Shown here in pieces: positions 1-10,480 of a DNA stretch of 64,000 nt. The notes under the pieces are model-generated. The model ran no database searches. It was not told where the DNA came from and saw nothing but the letters and a program-made list of their open reading frames with translations. Position 1 is the first letter of the stretch. Each line of letters starts with the position of its first letter. A program made the position numbers and the translations under genes. The stretch comes from Piliocolobus tephrosceles (lineage: Eukaryota; Chordata; Mammalia; Primates; Cercopithecidae): positions 27,685,636 to 27,749,635 of the forward strand of contig NC_045452.1 of the NCBI RefSeq assembly GCF_002776525.5, read 5' to 3'.

Positions 1-297
1 CTGAACAGTAGTTTTCCCGGTAATCCTGTGTTGAGGAAGAATGGCACAGTGGCAAGGGCATCAGCCCTGTGGCCAGGCAGACCCACACTCGGAAGTTCTG
101 CCACTCCTTAATTTCCGAGCATTGCACCCAGTCTCTCTAAGTTTTAGTCTTGTCTGAATGAGACCTACCCCGACAGGGTTATAGTGAGTGTGAAATGTTA
201 TCATGCTTAGAAAGTGCCCAGAAATAGTTTCTCAACAAATAAGTGTTTTTGTACAAGTATCCTATGTAGCTATTTATTCCTATGAGAAAGGTAAATT

Positions 298-357
298 TTC
301 ATCTGTGATTGCACTGTGGGTCAGTGGTTCATCTGTGATTGCACTGTGGGTCAGTGG
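298..357. repeat. Perfect 30-bp tandem duplication (2 copies)
   Basis: Two identical adjacent copies starting TTCATCTGTGATTGCACTGT and ending GGGTCAGTGG. The lack of any difference between copies suggests a recent event or an assembly artefact. It lies just before the L1 fragment. Confidence 0.9.
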
Positions 358-1186
358 TGAGACTCAAATAATATCACCAAACAGAATAGAGTCCAGAAGC
401 AGACTCACCCACACCCAACAAAGGCCTCACTAAAGTTCACTCAGAAAAGGATGGTTTTTCCCATAAATGGTGCTGGACCAATTTAATGTCCATAGTGGGG
501 AAAAAATGACCTGGGACTCCTAACTCAACACCATTCAGAAATGTCAATTCAGGTTGAATTTATAGACCTCAGTGTGAATGGTAAAATAAAAGAGCTTCTA
601 GAAGAATCACAGAAGACTTTGGCTATTATCTTGGATTGGGCAAAGGTTTCTTAAGGCACACAAAGGCTAACTGAAAAGCACTAACTGTAAGAGAAAGACT
701 TTGAAACGATGTTTGCATTACATATATCTGACAAAGGATAAGGACTTCTGCAAAACAAGGAAAAGAAACAATTCAGTTTTTAAAAAATGGACAGAAGACT
801 TGCATGCCACTTCACAAGAGAAGAAATCCAAATAGTTAATGAGCATATGGAATGAGTGCAGCATTGTTAGTCATCAGGGAAGTACAGATTTAATCCACAA
901 CAAGTAACCACTAGGCCCCACCAGAATGGCTAATAAAAGCCCCAACAATACTCAGTAATGGCAAGGATATGGAGCAGCCTGAAGTTTCATACATGATAGT
1001 GGGATGTAAGTAGGAAGAATTGCTTTGGAAAGCTTTTTGGTTGGGAGCATCTGCTAACATTAAACATACACCTATCCTGTGAACCAGCAGTTCTCTAGTA
1101 TATCCCCAAAGAGGAGTGCAGGTATATGTTTATTAGAAGAGGAGTCCCCATCCCATCAGCCACAGACCTGGCACTGGGCAGCACGG

Positions 1187-2040
1187 CAGGAGGTGGGCGA
1201 GCATCAGTCACCACCTGAGCTCCGTCTCCCATCAGATCAGCAGGAGGTGGGCAAGCGTCAATCACCATCTGAGCTCCGTCTCCCATCAGATCAGCAGGAG
1301 GTGAGCGAGCGTCACCATCTGAGCTCCATCTCCCATCAGATCAGCAGGAGGTGAGCAAGCGTCACCATCTGAGCTCCATCTCCCATCAGATCAGCAGGAG
1401 GTGGGCGAGCGTCACCACCTGAGCTCCGTCTCCCATCAGATCAGCAGGAGGTGGGCGAGCGTCANNNNNNNNNNNNNNNNNNNNNNNNNNNNNNNNNNNN
1501 NNNNNNNNNNNNNNNNNNNNNNNNNNNNNNNNNNNNNNNNNNNNNNNNNNNNNNNNNNNNNNNNNNNNNNNNNNNNNNNNNNNNNNNNNNNNNNNNNNNN
1601 NNNNNNNNNNNNNNNNNNNNNNNNNNNNNNNNNNNNNNNNNNNNNNNNNNNNNNNNNNNNNNNNNNNNNNNNNNNNNNNNNNNNNNNNNNNNNNNNNNNN
1701 NNNNNNNNNNNNNNNNNNNNNNNNNNNNNNNNNNNNNNNNNNNNNNNNNNNNNNNNNNNNNNNNNNNNNNNNNNNNNNNNNNNNNNNNNNNNNNNNNNNN
1801 NNNNNNNNNNNNNNNNNNNNNNNNNNNNNNNNNNNNNNNNNNNNNNNNNNNNNNNNNNNNNNNNCTGAGCTCCGTCTCCCATCAGATCAGCAGGAGGTGG
1901 GCGAGCGTCACCACCTGAGCTCCATCTCCCATCAGATCAGCAGGAGGTGGGCGAGCGTCACCACCTGAGCTCCATCTCCCATCAGATCAGCAGGAGGTGA
2001 GCGAGCGTCACCACCTGAGCTCCGTCTCCAGTCACATCAG
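1187..2040 (+). repeat. 50-bp minisatellite derived from MER1 sequence, with 400-N gap
   Basis: Units begin CAGGAGGTGGGCGAGCGTCA and continue CCACCTGAGCTCCGTCTCCC then ATCAGATCAG. Unit starts are seen at 1241, 1295, 1345, 1395, 1445, then 1891, 1941, 1991. The first two periods are 54 bp (an extra ATCA-like insert), the others 50 bp. Variants differ at a few bases (gtgggc/gtgagc, ccacc/ccatc). N run 1465-1864 interrupts it; the phase across the gap does not close on a multiple of 50, so the 400 is probably a placeholder length. Confidence 0.93.
1465..1864. other. Assembly gap (400 N)
   Basis: All N; lies within the 50-bp minisatellite. Confidence 0.99.
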
Positions 2041-2805
2041 TGGCGGAATTAGATTCTTATAGGAGCGTGAACCCTATTGTGAGCTGCACATGTGAGGGAT
2101 CTAGGTTGCATGCTCCTTACGAAAATCTAACTAATGCTTGATGATTTGAGGTGGAACAGTTTCATCTGAAACCACACACTCCAACCCGTCCGTGGAAAAA
2201 TTGTCTTCCATGAAACAAGTCCCTGGTGCCAAAAATGTTGGGGACTGTTGTATTAGGAGACACGTTCAAGAATGCTCACAGCAGCCTTATTCTTCAGACC
2301 CCCAAAGTGGAAATAACCCAGATGTGCAGTAGTGGAATAAGTAGTTAAATTGTGGGTGTGTTCATGTCGTGGAATACTATACAGCAGTAATGAGGAGTGA
2401 ACTGCTATGTGTAACACATGGAGGAATCTCACTAGCATGGTACTGAGTGAAAGAAGCCAGATTCAAAAAGACCATGTACTGTACAATACATCTACCTGAA
2501 GTTCAGGAACAAGCAGGATCCATCTATGATAGTAGAAGTCAGAGTAGTAGTTATGTGGGGTAGAAGGGTAGGGATTGGCAGGGGAGGAGGGTGCTGGACA
2601 TGTTTTAAGTCTTCCTGTTGGGGGGAGTCACATGGAAGTACACGTGAAAGAACTTACCCTAAGATGAGCAGTGCAGGCAGGACATTCTACTGCACTCATA
2701 TTAAGATTGTTTAAATCATTTATTGAGTGCTTTCTGTATGCCAAATCCTGTGCTACATTTTCAGAACAGTTCTCTTTGGGTTTTCCTATTTTGTTTTCAC
2801 TTTTT

Positions 2806-3042
2806 TCCTTCCTTCCTTCCTTCCTTCCTTCCTCCCTTCCTTCCTTCCTTCCTCCCTTCCTTCCTTCCTTCCTTCCTTCCTTCCTTCCTTCCTTCCTTCC
2901 TNNNNNNNNNNCCTTCCTTCCTTCCTTCCTTCCTTCCTTCCTTCCTTCCTTCCTTCCTTCTGTCCTTCCTTCCCTTTTCTCCCTCCCTCCCTCTCTCCCT
3001 CTTTCCCTCCCACCCTCCTTCTCTCCCTTTCTTCCTTCCTTT
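2806..3042. repeat. (CCTT)n microsatellite, polypyrimidine on the + strand, with gap
   Basis: Near-pure CCTT tetranucleotides with CCCT and TTCTG interruptions and a degenerate CT-rich right end (ctccctccctccctctctcc). Ten N at 2902-2911 hide part of it. Open frames here (poly FLPS on the plus strand, RKEG on the minus strand) are artefacts of the repeat. Confidence 0.95.
2902..2911. other. Assembly gap (10 N)
   Basis: Inside the CCTT array; the true number of units is unknown. Confidence 0.99.
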
Positions 3043-3369
3043 TTCATGGTGTCACTGGAACAGTCCTCTTTGTTGGGAAACATTGTTTCCATTTTACAAG
3101 TGAGAAAATTAAAGCTCTGAGAGTTAAAGTAGCTGATCCAAGCTCTCCTGGCTTGTGTGATGGGGCCAGGGTGTAAACCCAGCTTTCTCTGACTCCAAGG
3201 CTTTGATCCTAATTCAGACGTCTAAACTCCACACAGGTCTTTCATCCATGTGAAGGATTAATGTCACAGTGTTTCTTTCCATTGTAATTCCTAGAGGGAC
3301 AGGTGACTGTACATCTGTGTTGGATACAAAATCTTTTATTAATCCTACTGAGGATCTAGCACATAGTAA

Positions 3370-3416
3370 CCTCCTAAAGTGCTGGGATTACAGGCGTGAG
3401 CCACCCTGCCCGGGCT
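3370..3416 (-). mobile_element. Alu fragment (5' end only)
   Basis: Contains aaagtgctgggattacaggc and gtgagccaccctgcccgggc, the antisense of the first ~45 bases of Alu. Weak L2-tail similarity (tctagcacatagtaa) precedes it. Confidence 0.85.
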
Positions 3417-4939
3417 TAATTTTTCTTTTTTTTTTTTTTAAGTTGTATAGTAATTCTCCCACCCTCAACTAGTGTGATTTATTTGCGTAAACCAGATCAA
3501 CTAAGACAAACAAGTGCACACACAGAAGGTGATTTCACAGGTGAGCGGAGGCCTCCCAGGGCCCTGTGTGAGTGAAGGGAGCTGATTGCGGGGTGTAGGA
3601 CTGTGAGATGAATTGGTGACGCTCCCAGCCCAGACCAGTAAGAGTAGCCCGCAGCCGCCACCTGCCTCCACTTACACAGATGCAGGAGTCACCATTTCAA
3701 ACAGACCCATCCCGAGTGAAAGAGTGAGGGGGACCTGCTTTAGCCACCTCTCCTAGTATCCTAGCAACGGGCTCCCAGGGCGAGAAGCTGGAAGTTGGAG
3801 AAGGACATGCTGGAATGCATAAACTTTCAGAAAAGGGACTTCTTTTCCTCGCTCAGGTGTCTTGGCAGGTAGTCAAACTGTTTTAAAATGAGACTATACA
3901 AGTAAGTATTCCAAGTTGTGCTCCTTTAGGTTTTGTCTACTTAGCTTTTAGTTTTGTGCCCCTCATTTTCTTACACCTCCAGAATCACGGAGGCTAGAAG
4001 CTAAAGCCATGTGAGCACACTGGGAGTTTTACAGTGTACAGATTGGCAGACAGCCTGGCTTATTTCCAGTGTGTTAGTTATGCACTTGTGTGTGTTTAGA
4101 ACCACGGTCACTGCGTCCCTCTCTCTGCCTCAGGCCTCTGTGGTCCTGCAGGCCGGTGTTTGCGTTTGTCCTGCCAAGCCTGGTTGCTCAGCTCTCCCTG
4201 GCTCTCAGGAGTCAAAGTGCATCCGGTTCTGCTTGTCTGGTTTACTTGTGCTAAAAGCAAGATTCTTCGTGTTTATTCTCATGTCAGTCAGAAGATGCCA
4301 GCCTGTTGTTTTTCAGAGTGAGGTTCTCAGTGTGAGCCATGTGGGCGGTCCTTTTTGGTTTGAAGGTGACCACTCTCACTTTCAGTGGCCCAGGGCAGGG
4401 ATCGGGGCATGACTGTCCTCACGCAGGAAGTTGTGTGAAAGAGGTGTGGGAAACTGCTTTCCTGGACTTGCTCTCAGTTACTTCAGCTGCCTGTCTGCCA
4501 TGTTTTCCTAAGTGCGCTTCTCAGTGGTCGCTGTTAATGTTCTGAGGGCCACCATGTAACATTTATTTGAAAACAGAAACAAAATTGTATGTGGGCATGT
4601 ATTGCCTGTTCCTAAGGATCTGCTCCTTAGAGCCAAGCCCTGTGACTGATGCAGGCTGATGGGAACGCCCTGGGGCCTGACCTTTGTGCACTGTGTCCCC
4701 AGCTTCTTTGCATGCCTAAAACTTGCATAGTCTGACACGTAGGGAAAACATGAGAAATCCATGCCTAAATAATTTCACCTTAATAGTCACTATTCTAGAC
4801 CAGTTGCAAGCTTAGTAGCTTAAGAAAGTATTTTAAATTTAGAAGCTACATGAAATACTTGGTTTTCAAAATTGTTGACACAAACAGTACATTTAACAGA
4901 GTAGCCATCCTGCATTCCTCCTGGTTTCTCTGTAGTGTG

Positions 4940-5049
4940 AAGAATAGAATAGAATAGAATAGAATAGAATAGAATAGAATAGAATAGNNNNNNNNNNAGA
5001 ATAGAATAGAATAGAATAGAATAGAATAGAATAGAATAGAATAGAATAG
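4940..5049 (+). repeat. (AGAAT)n pentanucleotide array in an ATXN10 intron, with gap
   Basis: Pure repeats of AGAAT on both sides of a 10-N gap (4988-4997); about 9 units to the left and 10 to the right are visible. On the transcript strand the motif is AGAAU; ATTCT is on the other strand. No Alu is adjacent: flanks are gtttctctgtagtgtga and ggcttttataattctt. Confidence 0.97.
4988..4997. other. Assembly gap (10 N)
   Basis: Inside the AGAAT array. Confidence 0.99.
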
Positions 5050-5486
5050 GCTTTTATAATTCTTAAGTTTGTATTTTAGAAATTTTATATCTGATGTATA
5101 AGATCAGATCATAAGCCTAAAGTATCAGCCTGAAATCCACATGCCTGATGGTTTCCTTCAAATGCCGCCTCTGAGTAAGAAGCTCACTCTGGTTCCACTG
5201 GGCCTGTCTCTGCACAGAACGAACACAAAGTTAGGCAGTCACAGGACGTCCTTGCCATGCTGGATAATGATGTCTCACTCTGTCCCCAAATGGCTTTACC
5301 AAGCCACGTCACTGGCATGTTCATTATAGTTGACTCAGAACCACTTGGACACTTCTGTGATCACAGCAGTCCCATGGAGGAAGCTTTTCCTTCAGGAAAG
5401 CTGCTGGATTGAGACTGGAAGGAAGTGTGACTGCCTGTGCATGAAGTGCCAAGATGAGTTCCTGGCCTGTGGTCTGTGCTTATATA

Positions 5487-5487
<1 letters not shown>

Positions 5488-5547
<60 letters not shown>

Positions 5548-5548
5548 T
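5488..5548 (+). repeat. (ATT)n microsatellite, about 20 units
   Basis: Uninterrupted ATT triplets. A 16-base T run follows at about 5588. Confidence 0.97.
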
Positions 5549-7016
5549 AATGTATGTATTTTCTTATGAAGTTAATTATTTGCCAGTTTTTTTTTTTTTT
5601 TTTGCATTAGATTAATTTAAAACAGCAGTGACTTTTGGATACGTTGAGGAAGTTAATACCTTTTTAAATTGCCAAACTTAAATGCCATTGCTGCACAGAA
5701 TATGTATTTTGTGAGACACTTGAGAGACTGGGTAGCCAAAGTTTGGCATAAAGGAACACATTCCAGTAACCCTGGTAATTGTCAGGATTTTTGTCTAAAA
5801 AGACCTTAGTCATATTTAGCAATGACCAAGGGTCTGGTCAAAACATGAGTGTGTCACAGCCATTCAGCACTGTTGAAATGTAACTACTGGGCTGTTTTAT
5901 TTTGAAATGATCATTCCTATCAGGAAGTGTTCTATACTGTGTACCAGTTATTCTAGGACCAATACATTAAGAAACAAAAACTTATTGGGCCTGTTGGATT
6001 CTGTGAAGGATTCTTTGAAGGAAAAAGAAAAGGCCATGTGCTACAGTGGGGCCACCAACCCAAAGAAGATGCAAGCTCTGATCACCGTCTAGTTGGAGAA
6101 GCAGGCCATTAGATAATACAGGACAGGATGCTAAGGGGTGGTAGAAGAAAGGCCGGCCTACTCAGAGGCTCTGACCCAACCTGCACATCTCTCATTTGTG
6201 TTTCTTCTGATAAGTGACTTGGACTCTGAGCAACTTGGAGGGAATTCATTGGTCTGCTTTTCTGCCTGGAGTTGACTGCTTCTTATGGAGTGAGACGGGG
6301 TGGCTGGAGGAAAAGGGAAGCCTCTGGCTGCTTTGGGCTTTCTGATCCTTGTGGTTTTGTGGATCCACATTATCCCTTCATTGGAGAAAGTATAAAAATA
6401 AAGCTAACTTTTAGACGTGCTCACCCTTTCAACTCTTACCATTCTTTAGTCTTAAAATCTTCATTGAAGTCAAGACAAAAGATGTTGGACCCTGTGGCCC
6501 CAGGCATTGCCAGGGTGGTTTGCTTACCCCGGCCATCCCAACAATGGTGGTTGGTTTTTGTGAGCTGCCGGGAAAGTCGTCTTGGGGAATGGACAGACCT
6601 TTTCTTCAGGGTTAACTGAGCACAGCCGAAAACAGGCCCCGTGCTGTGAAAGAGCCTCAGTGGTGGACAGAAGCCAGGGAAAAGCACGAAAAGAAATGGT
6701 TCGAGTTTCTACGACAAGGACCCAGCCTTGCCTTTGAGATTTTTCACCTGAATATGACGAGACTTATTACAAGACAATCTTGCCTTCGTCTTTGGAAAAT
6801 GACCCACCTTTAACATTCTCCAGGAAGCCCAGAGAATGATGACTTTGTCAGATTCGGATAGAGATGTGCACTTTCTGACTGAAGATGGGAAAAGCCTGTA
6901 GAAAAGTCAAAATATGTTCCCAGTTTTTTGAGAGAAGGCAAAATGTATCAATCAAAACTACTTCTCTTGTGTTTCTCTCCTAAAGCACTTGTAGAAACGA
7001 GTACCCGAGTACAATT

Positions 7017-7149
7017 GCCAGGCGTAGTGGCTCACACCTGTTATCCCAGCTACTCAGGAGGCTGAGGCAGGAGGATTGCTTGAGCCTGGGAGTGTGACAG
7101 CAGCAGCCTGGGCAATATAGTGACACCCGTCTCTTTAAAGAAAAACACA
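7017..7149 (+). mobile_element. Free left Alu monomer (FLAM-type)
   Basis: Opens GCCAGGCGTAGTGGCTCACA and goes directly to atcccagctactcaggaggc, the arrangement of free left monomers, ending in ccgtctctttaaag. Only about 130 bp, with no right arm. Confidence 0.8.
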
Positions 7150-7200
7150 AACGAACCTAGCACAGTTTCCTGCAGGCATACTTAGGAAGCACCAGGAAAT

Positions 7201-7409
7201 CCTAATGGGTTTTCTTTTTTTTCCCCCATGGGTTCAGTTGGTTTTTTTGTTGTTGTTTTTTGTTTTGTTTTATACTTTAAGTTCTAGGGTACATGTGCAC
7301 AACGTGCAGGTCTGTTACGTATGTATGCTTGTGCCATGTCAGTGCTGCACCCACTAACTGGGTACTGCACCCACTAACTCACCATTTACATTAGGCCTAA
7401 TGGGTTTTC
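7201..7409 (-). mobile_element. Short 5'-truncated L1PA/PB insertion with 14-bp target duplication
   Basis: tatactttaagttctagggt and acatgtgcacaacgtgcagg are the antisense of a primate L1 3' UTR. Target duplication CCTAATGGGTTTTC occurs at 7201-7214 and 7396-7409, exactly. Between the left copy and the L1 lie two T-rich tracts separated by about 19 non-T-rich bases (cccccatgggttcagttgg). A short internal direct repeat (cacccactaact) is also present near 7350-7380. Confidence 0.88.
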
Positions 7410-7536
7410 AAGAAGAAAATGATGGTTGTGAAAGACCACGACCTCCTCTCCCTGCTAGGTTTCTGATGCAAAAAAAGCAAGTCAGGCACCTGAGCTGGGA
7501 AGGCACTGCACATCATGGCGACATTTGTGAGTCTAT

Positions 7537-9620
7537 ATCCAGGATAAAAATGATTTGTTCAGTTGTATGTGTTGAAATAGTCTCTCCCATCCATCTTTGT
7601 TCTTACTTTCCCATGGTCTCTTATTTCATTGAGGTCTAACTTACATATAGTAAACTGCAAAGTTTTAAGTATACATCTTGACATTTGGGGGCCATATTTC
7701 TTGGTGCTGTCTACCTGATGCAATCTGTGAACTGCATGTGGCAGATCCCCTCACACTTCAGGTCGCGTTCAGTCATCCTAGTTTTTTTTAAAACTTCTTG
7801 TTTTATTTTGAAATATAACATGCATACTGAAGAGTGAAGCCAATATATATGTATACACTTGGCAAATAATTATAAAGCAGACATCCACATACCAACACTC
7901 AGGTCGAGAGGCAAAAATACTGCCTGCTTTCCCTGAGGAATCCATCCAGTCCTCCGCTGGCCGGACCAGCACCAGGCCTTCCCTGCCGTTCCCCAGCGTC
8001 AGCTCCAGTGTGTGTCTAAACCATGTCCGGTAGGTTGGCCATCTTTGAAGTTCATATAAACGGAATCATAGCCTGCATTCTTTTGTTTCCTATCATTCAA
8101 AATCATGATTGTGAGAGTCACCAAAACTGTTGTGTTTGGTCTGTTTTATAGCATTTCATTGCAAGAAAATTTAACATTTTGGCCTTCTACTGTTGGTGGA
8201 CGTTTGTCATGTTTCCACTTTGGGACTGTTACAGTTATTGCTGTGAGCATCTTGGTACAGTGTATGTGTCCTGCTGCACGTATGTATGGGTGTTTTTCTA
8301 GGCATGGGATTTCTGGGCTTCAGGGCATGTGTATCTTTATTTTAGATGATGCCAAATTTCAGAGTAGTGATACCAGTTTTCCATCAGCAGTATATGAAAG
8401 CTACCTTCACTCTGCCTTCTTGCCAACACTTGACGCAGTCAGACCTTGTAATATTTGCCATTCTGATGAGTAAAATATGTTCTGATTTTGTTTGAATTTC
8501 TCTAATTTTTTTTTTTTTTTATGAGACGGAGTCTCGCTCTGTCACCCAGACTGGAGTGCAGTGGCCGGATCTCAGCTCACTGCAACCTCCACCTCCTGGG
8601 TTCAAGCAATTCTCCTGCCTCAGCCTCCCGAGTAGCTAGGGTTAGAGGTGCTCGCCACCACACCTGGCTAATTTTTGTAGAGATGGGGTTTCATCATGTT
8701 GGTCAGGCTGGTCTTGAACTCCTGCCCTCAGGTGATCCGCCCGCCTTGGCCTTCCAAAGTGCTGGGATTACAGACGTGAGTCACAGCCCCCAGCCGAATT
8801 TCTCTAATATTAATAAACACAGTTTTGTGATTTTGGGCTATTTGGATTTCTTGTGTCATGAAGAATTTGTTCAAATGTTTTGCCCATAGTTATGTTAGGT
8901 ATTTTAAAAACTGATTTTTAAGAACTTGTTTCTATATCCAGGATAAAAATTATTTGTTCAGTTGTATGTGTTGAAATAGTCTCTCCCATCCATCTTTGTT
9001 CTTACTTTCCTCATGGTATCTTACTATTTCATTGAGGTATAACTTACATATGTAAGCTGCAAAATTTTTAAGTATACATCTTGACATAAGTACAGACGCA
9101 TGTACCCATCACCCAGATGGAAGTACAGAACATGCCCATCTCCCTAGAAGGTTTCTTGAGTGTCCCATTTCCCTCGCTGTCAATCCCCAGACGTAACTTC
9201 TGTTCTGACTCCTATGCTGTTTTAATGAATAAAAATTCCCAATTTTAATGTAAAATTTATCAGTCTTTCCTTCTATGTTTAGTGATTTTTGTGTCTTATC
9301 GAAGACTCTGAGGTCATAAAAGTATGGTAAAGGCTTTACAGTTTTGCCTTCTATCTAGATTTGTAATCTATCAGAATTGTAATTCTTATTTGTGGTGTAC
9401 AGTAGGGATTCTGTCTTTTTAAAATTTTCCCTGTGGTTATGCAGTTGTTTCAGTTTCAGTATTTAAAAACCTTCCTTTCACCCTTGGCTCTGCAGGACCA
9501 CCTTGTCATAAATCATTGTCCTACAGGCATGATTCTATTTCCTGTGCTGTATTCTCTCTCCCTGCCCTGATACTATACTCTTGTAATCATTGTGACTTTA
9601 TGATCTTGGTATCTGGTAGG
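7537..9620 (-). mobile_element. Old L1M fragment (3' UTR and ORF2), internally duplicated
   Basis: Antisense L1 words are seen throughout: cattgaggtctaacttacat, ttcatataaacggaatcata, agtgataccagttttccatc, atttgttcaaatgttttgcc, gtgatttttgtgtcttatcg. A segment of about 155 bp occurs at both 7537-7690 and 8936-9087. An AluS splits the element at 8506-8795. Heavily decayed. Confidence 0.7.
8506..8795 (-). mobile_element. AluS, full length
   Basis: poly(T) head, then gagacggagtctcgctctgt through gattacagacgtgagtcaca. Target duplication GAATTTCTCTAA flanks it at 8494-8505 and 8796-8807. Confidence 0.95.
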
Positions 9621-9699
9621 GCAAATTTTGAATGTTAACCAACTTTTCATATGTTATCCTTCTTATATGTTGCTGGATTCAATTCAGTCAGTTGCTTTA

Positions 9700-9810
9700 T
9701 CATTATGTTCATGCATTTATTCAGCAGGTATTTATTGAATAGCTGGTGTGTTATGTGCTACACACAGTTCTAGCTGCTTGGGATACAATGGTTGACCAAA
9801 AAAGAGACAC
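9700..9810 (-). repeat. Ancient L2/MIR-type fragment
   Basis: Contains catttattcagcaggtattt and attgaatagctggtgtgtta followed by cttgggatacaatgg, the antisense pattern of old L2-type 3' ends. Confidence 0.5.
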
Positions 9811-9924
9811 TGTGTGCTCCCATGAAGGTTTCAGTGTGGTAGGTGGGCACACCCGCTGCTAGGCTTGGGGACAGGCACTTCAGGTCACCTGGGAGACTCT
9901 GTGCCCTCAGCATCTTGTGACGTG

Positions 9925-10065
9925 CCCTTGCTGGGTCTGTCACTTATCCTTTTTTGTGAGCTCCTTGAGAGCAAAGCACATCATGTTTACTTCTTTGTTT
10001 TTTTGTTTGTTTGTTTTGGTAGTCCCTGGCACATAGTGGCACAGTGGGTATGCAGTAAGTTCTGG
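9925..10065 (+). repeat. L2 3'-end fragment
   Basis: gtgagctccttgagagcaaa then tagtccctggcacatagtgg, the familiar L2 tail order. Confidence 0.6.
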
Positions 10066-10099
10066 AGCAGGGACTTACCTTCCTACCTTCCTTTGTCTT

Positions 10100-10480
10100 C
10101 CCCACGCTCTTACCTGCTGAGTGTAGTCAGCCCTTCCTGTTTTCCCTTCCAGCACTCTGGCCACCCTCTTCTAATATCCCACACTGCCCCTGCACCTCAC
10201 AGAGACCTGCACATACTGTTCCTCTCACTGGAGTTCTCCCCTTTCTACCTTTGGCCAACTCCTCACCTTTGAGTTTGATTTAAATATTATTTATTTAAGA
10301 TAAGTCTTTCATGATCCCAACTCAAATGTAAGGCCCCCTTTTTATTGTGTCACCTTATCCTGTAATTTAACATTGTCGCTTTTACAATACTTTGTAATTA
10401 TGTTCATTTCTCTGCATCTAACTCTCCTCAAGGCACTGAATTGATACTTAAACATAGACACCATCTCTGCTCCCTCCTCC
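10100..10480 (+). repeat. L2 fragment
   Basis: Contains cctgcacatactgttcctct, actggagttctcccc, gataagtctttcatgatccc and ctttgtaattatgttcattt in L2 order. Confidence 0.6.

Larger units (their letters stand above)
1139..2250 (+). mobile_element. hAT-Charlie nonautonomous DNA transposon, MER1 type, with expanded interior
   Basis: The left end GAGGAGTCCCC and right end GTTGGGGACTGTTG resemble the terminal inverted repeats of MER1-type elements. The flanks TATTAGAA (1131-1138) and TATTAGGA (2251-2258) form an 8-bp target duplication with one mismatch, as hAT elements make. Typical interior words are present on the right (gaaccctattgtgagctgc, agggatctaggttgcatgc, ccgtggaaaaattgtcttcc). It sits inside the L1 and is greatly lengthened by the minisatellite. 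Confidence 0.8.
380..2705 (+). mobile_element. Degenerate L1 3' part (ORF2 end and 3' UTR), split by a hAT element
   Basis: Resembles the L1 ORF2 C-terminal region (aatggtgctgg, aaatggacagaagacttgc, gtcatcagggaagtacag) and, after the interruption at 1139-2250, the tail (caacccagatgtgcagtagt, ggaatactatacagcagtaa, gaaagaagccagattcaaaa). Many stops; not functional. Looks like an old L1M subfamily. Confidence 0.8.
2706..3215 (-). repeat. MIR fragment split by a CCTT array
   Basis: Left part has catttattgagtgctttctg and atgccaaatcctgtgctaca; right part has ccattttacaagtgagaaaa and gggtgtaaacccagctttct. Both read as MIR on the minus strand, in the order expected of one element interrupted at about 2806-3042. 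Confidence 0.7.

Noticed and set aside
1187..2040. Regularly spaced 50-bp repeats that could look like a CRISPR array
   Set aside because: There are no unique spacers: the units are contiguous and wholly repeated, in a primate genome, and derive from a MER1 transposon.
2671..3120. Long frames with FLPS or RKEG repeats
   Set aside because: They are translations of the CCTT microsatellite and run through N.
4940..5049. That this is the SCA10 repeat itself
   Set aside because: The gene runs on the + strand and the array reads AGAAT there, whereas the disease repeat reads ATTCT on the gene strand; it also appears to lie in a later intron than intron 9. Kept as a separate finding.
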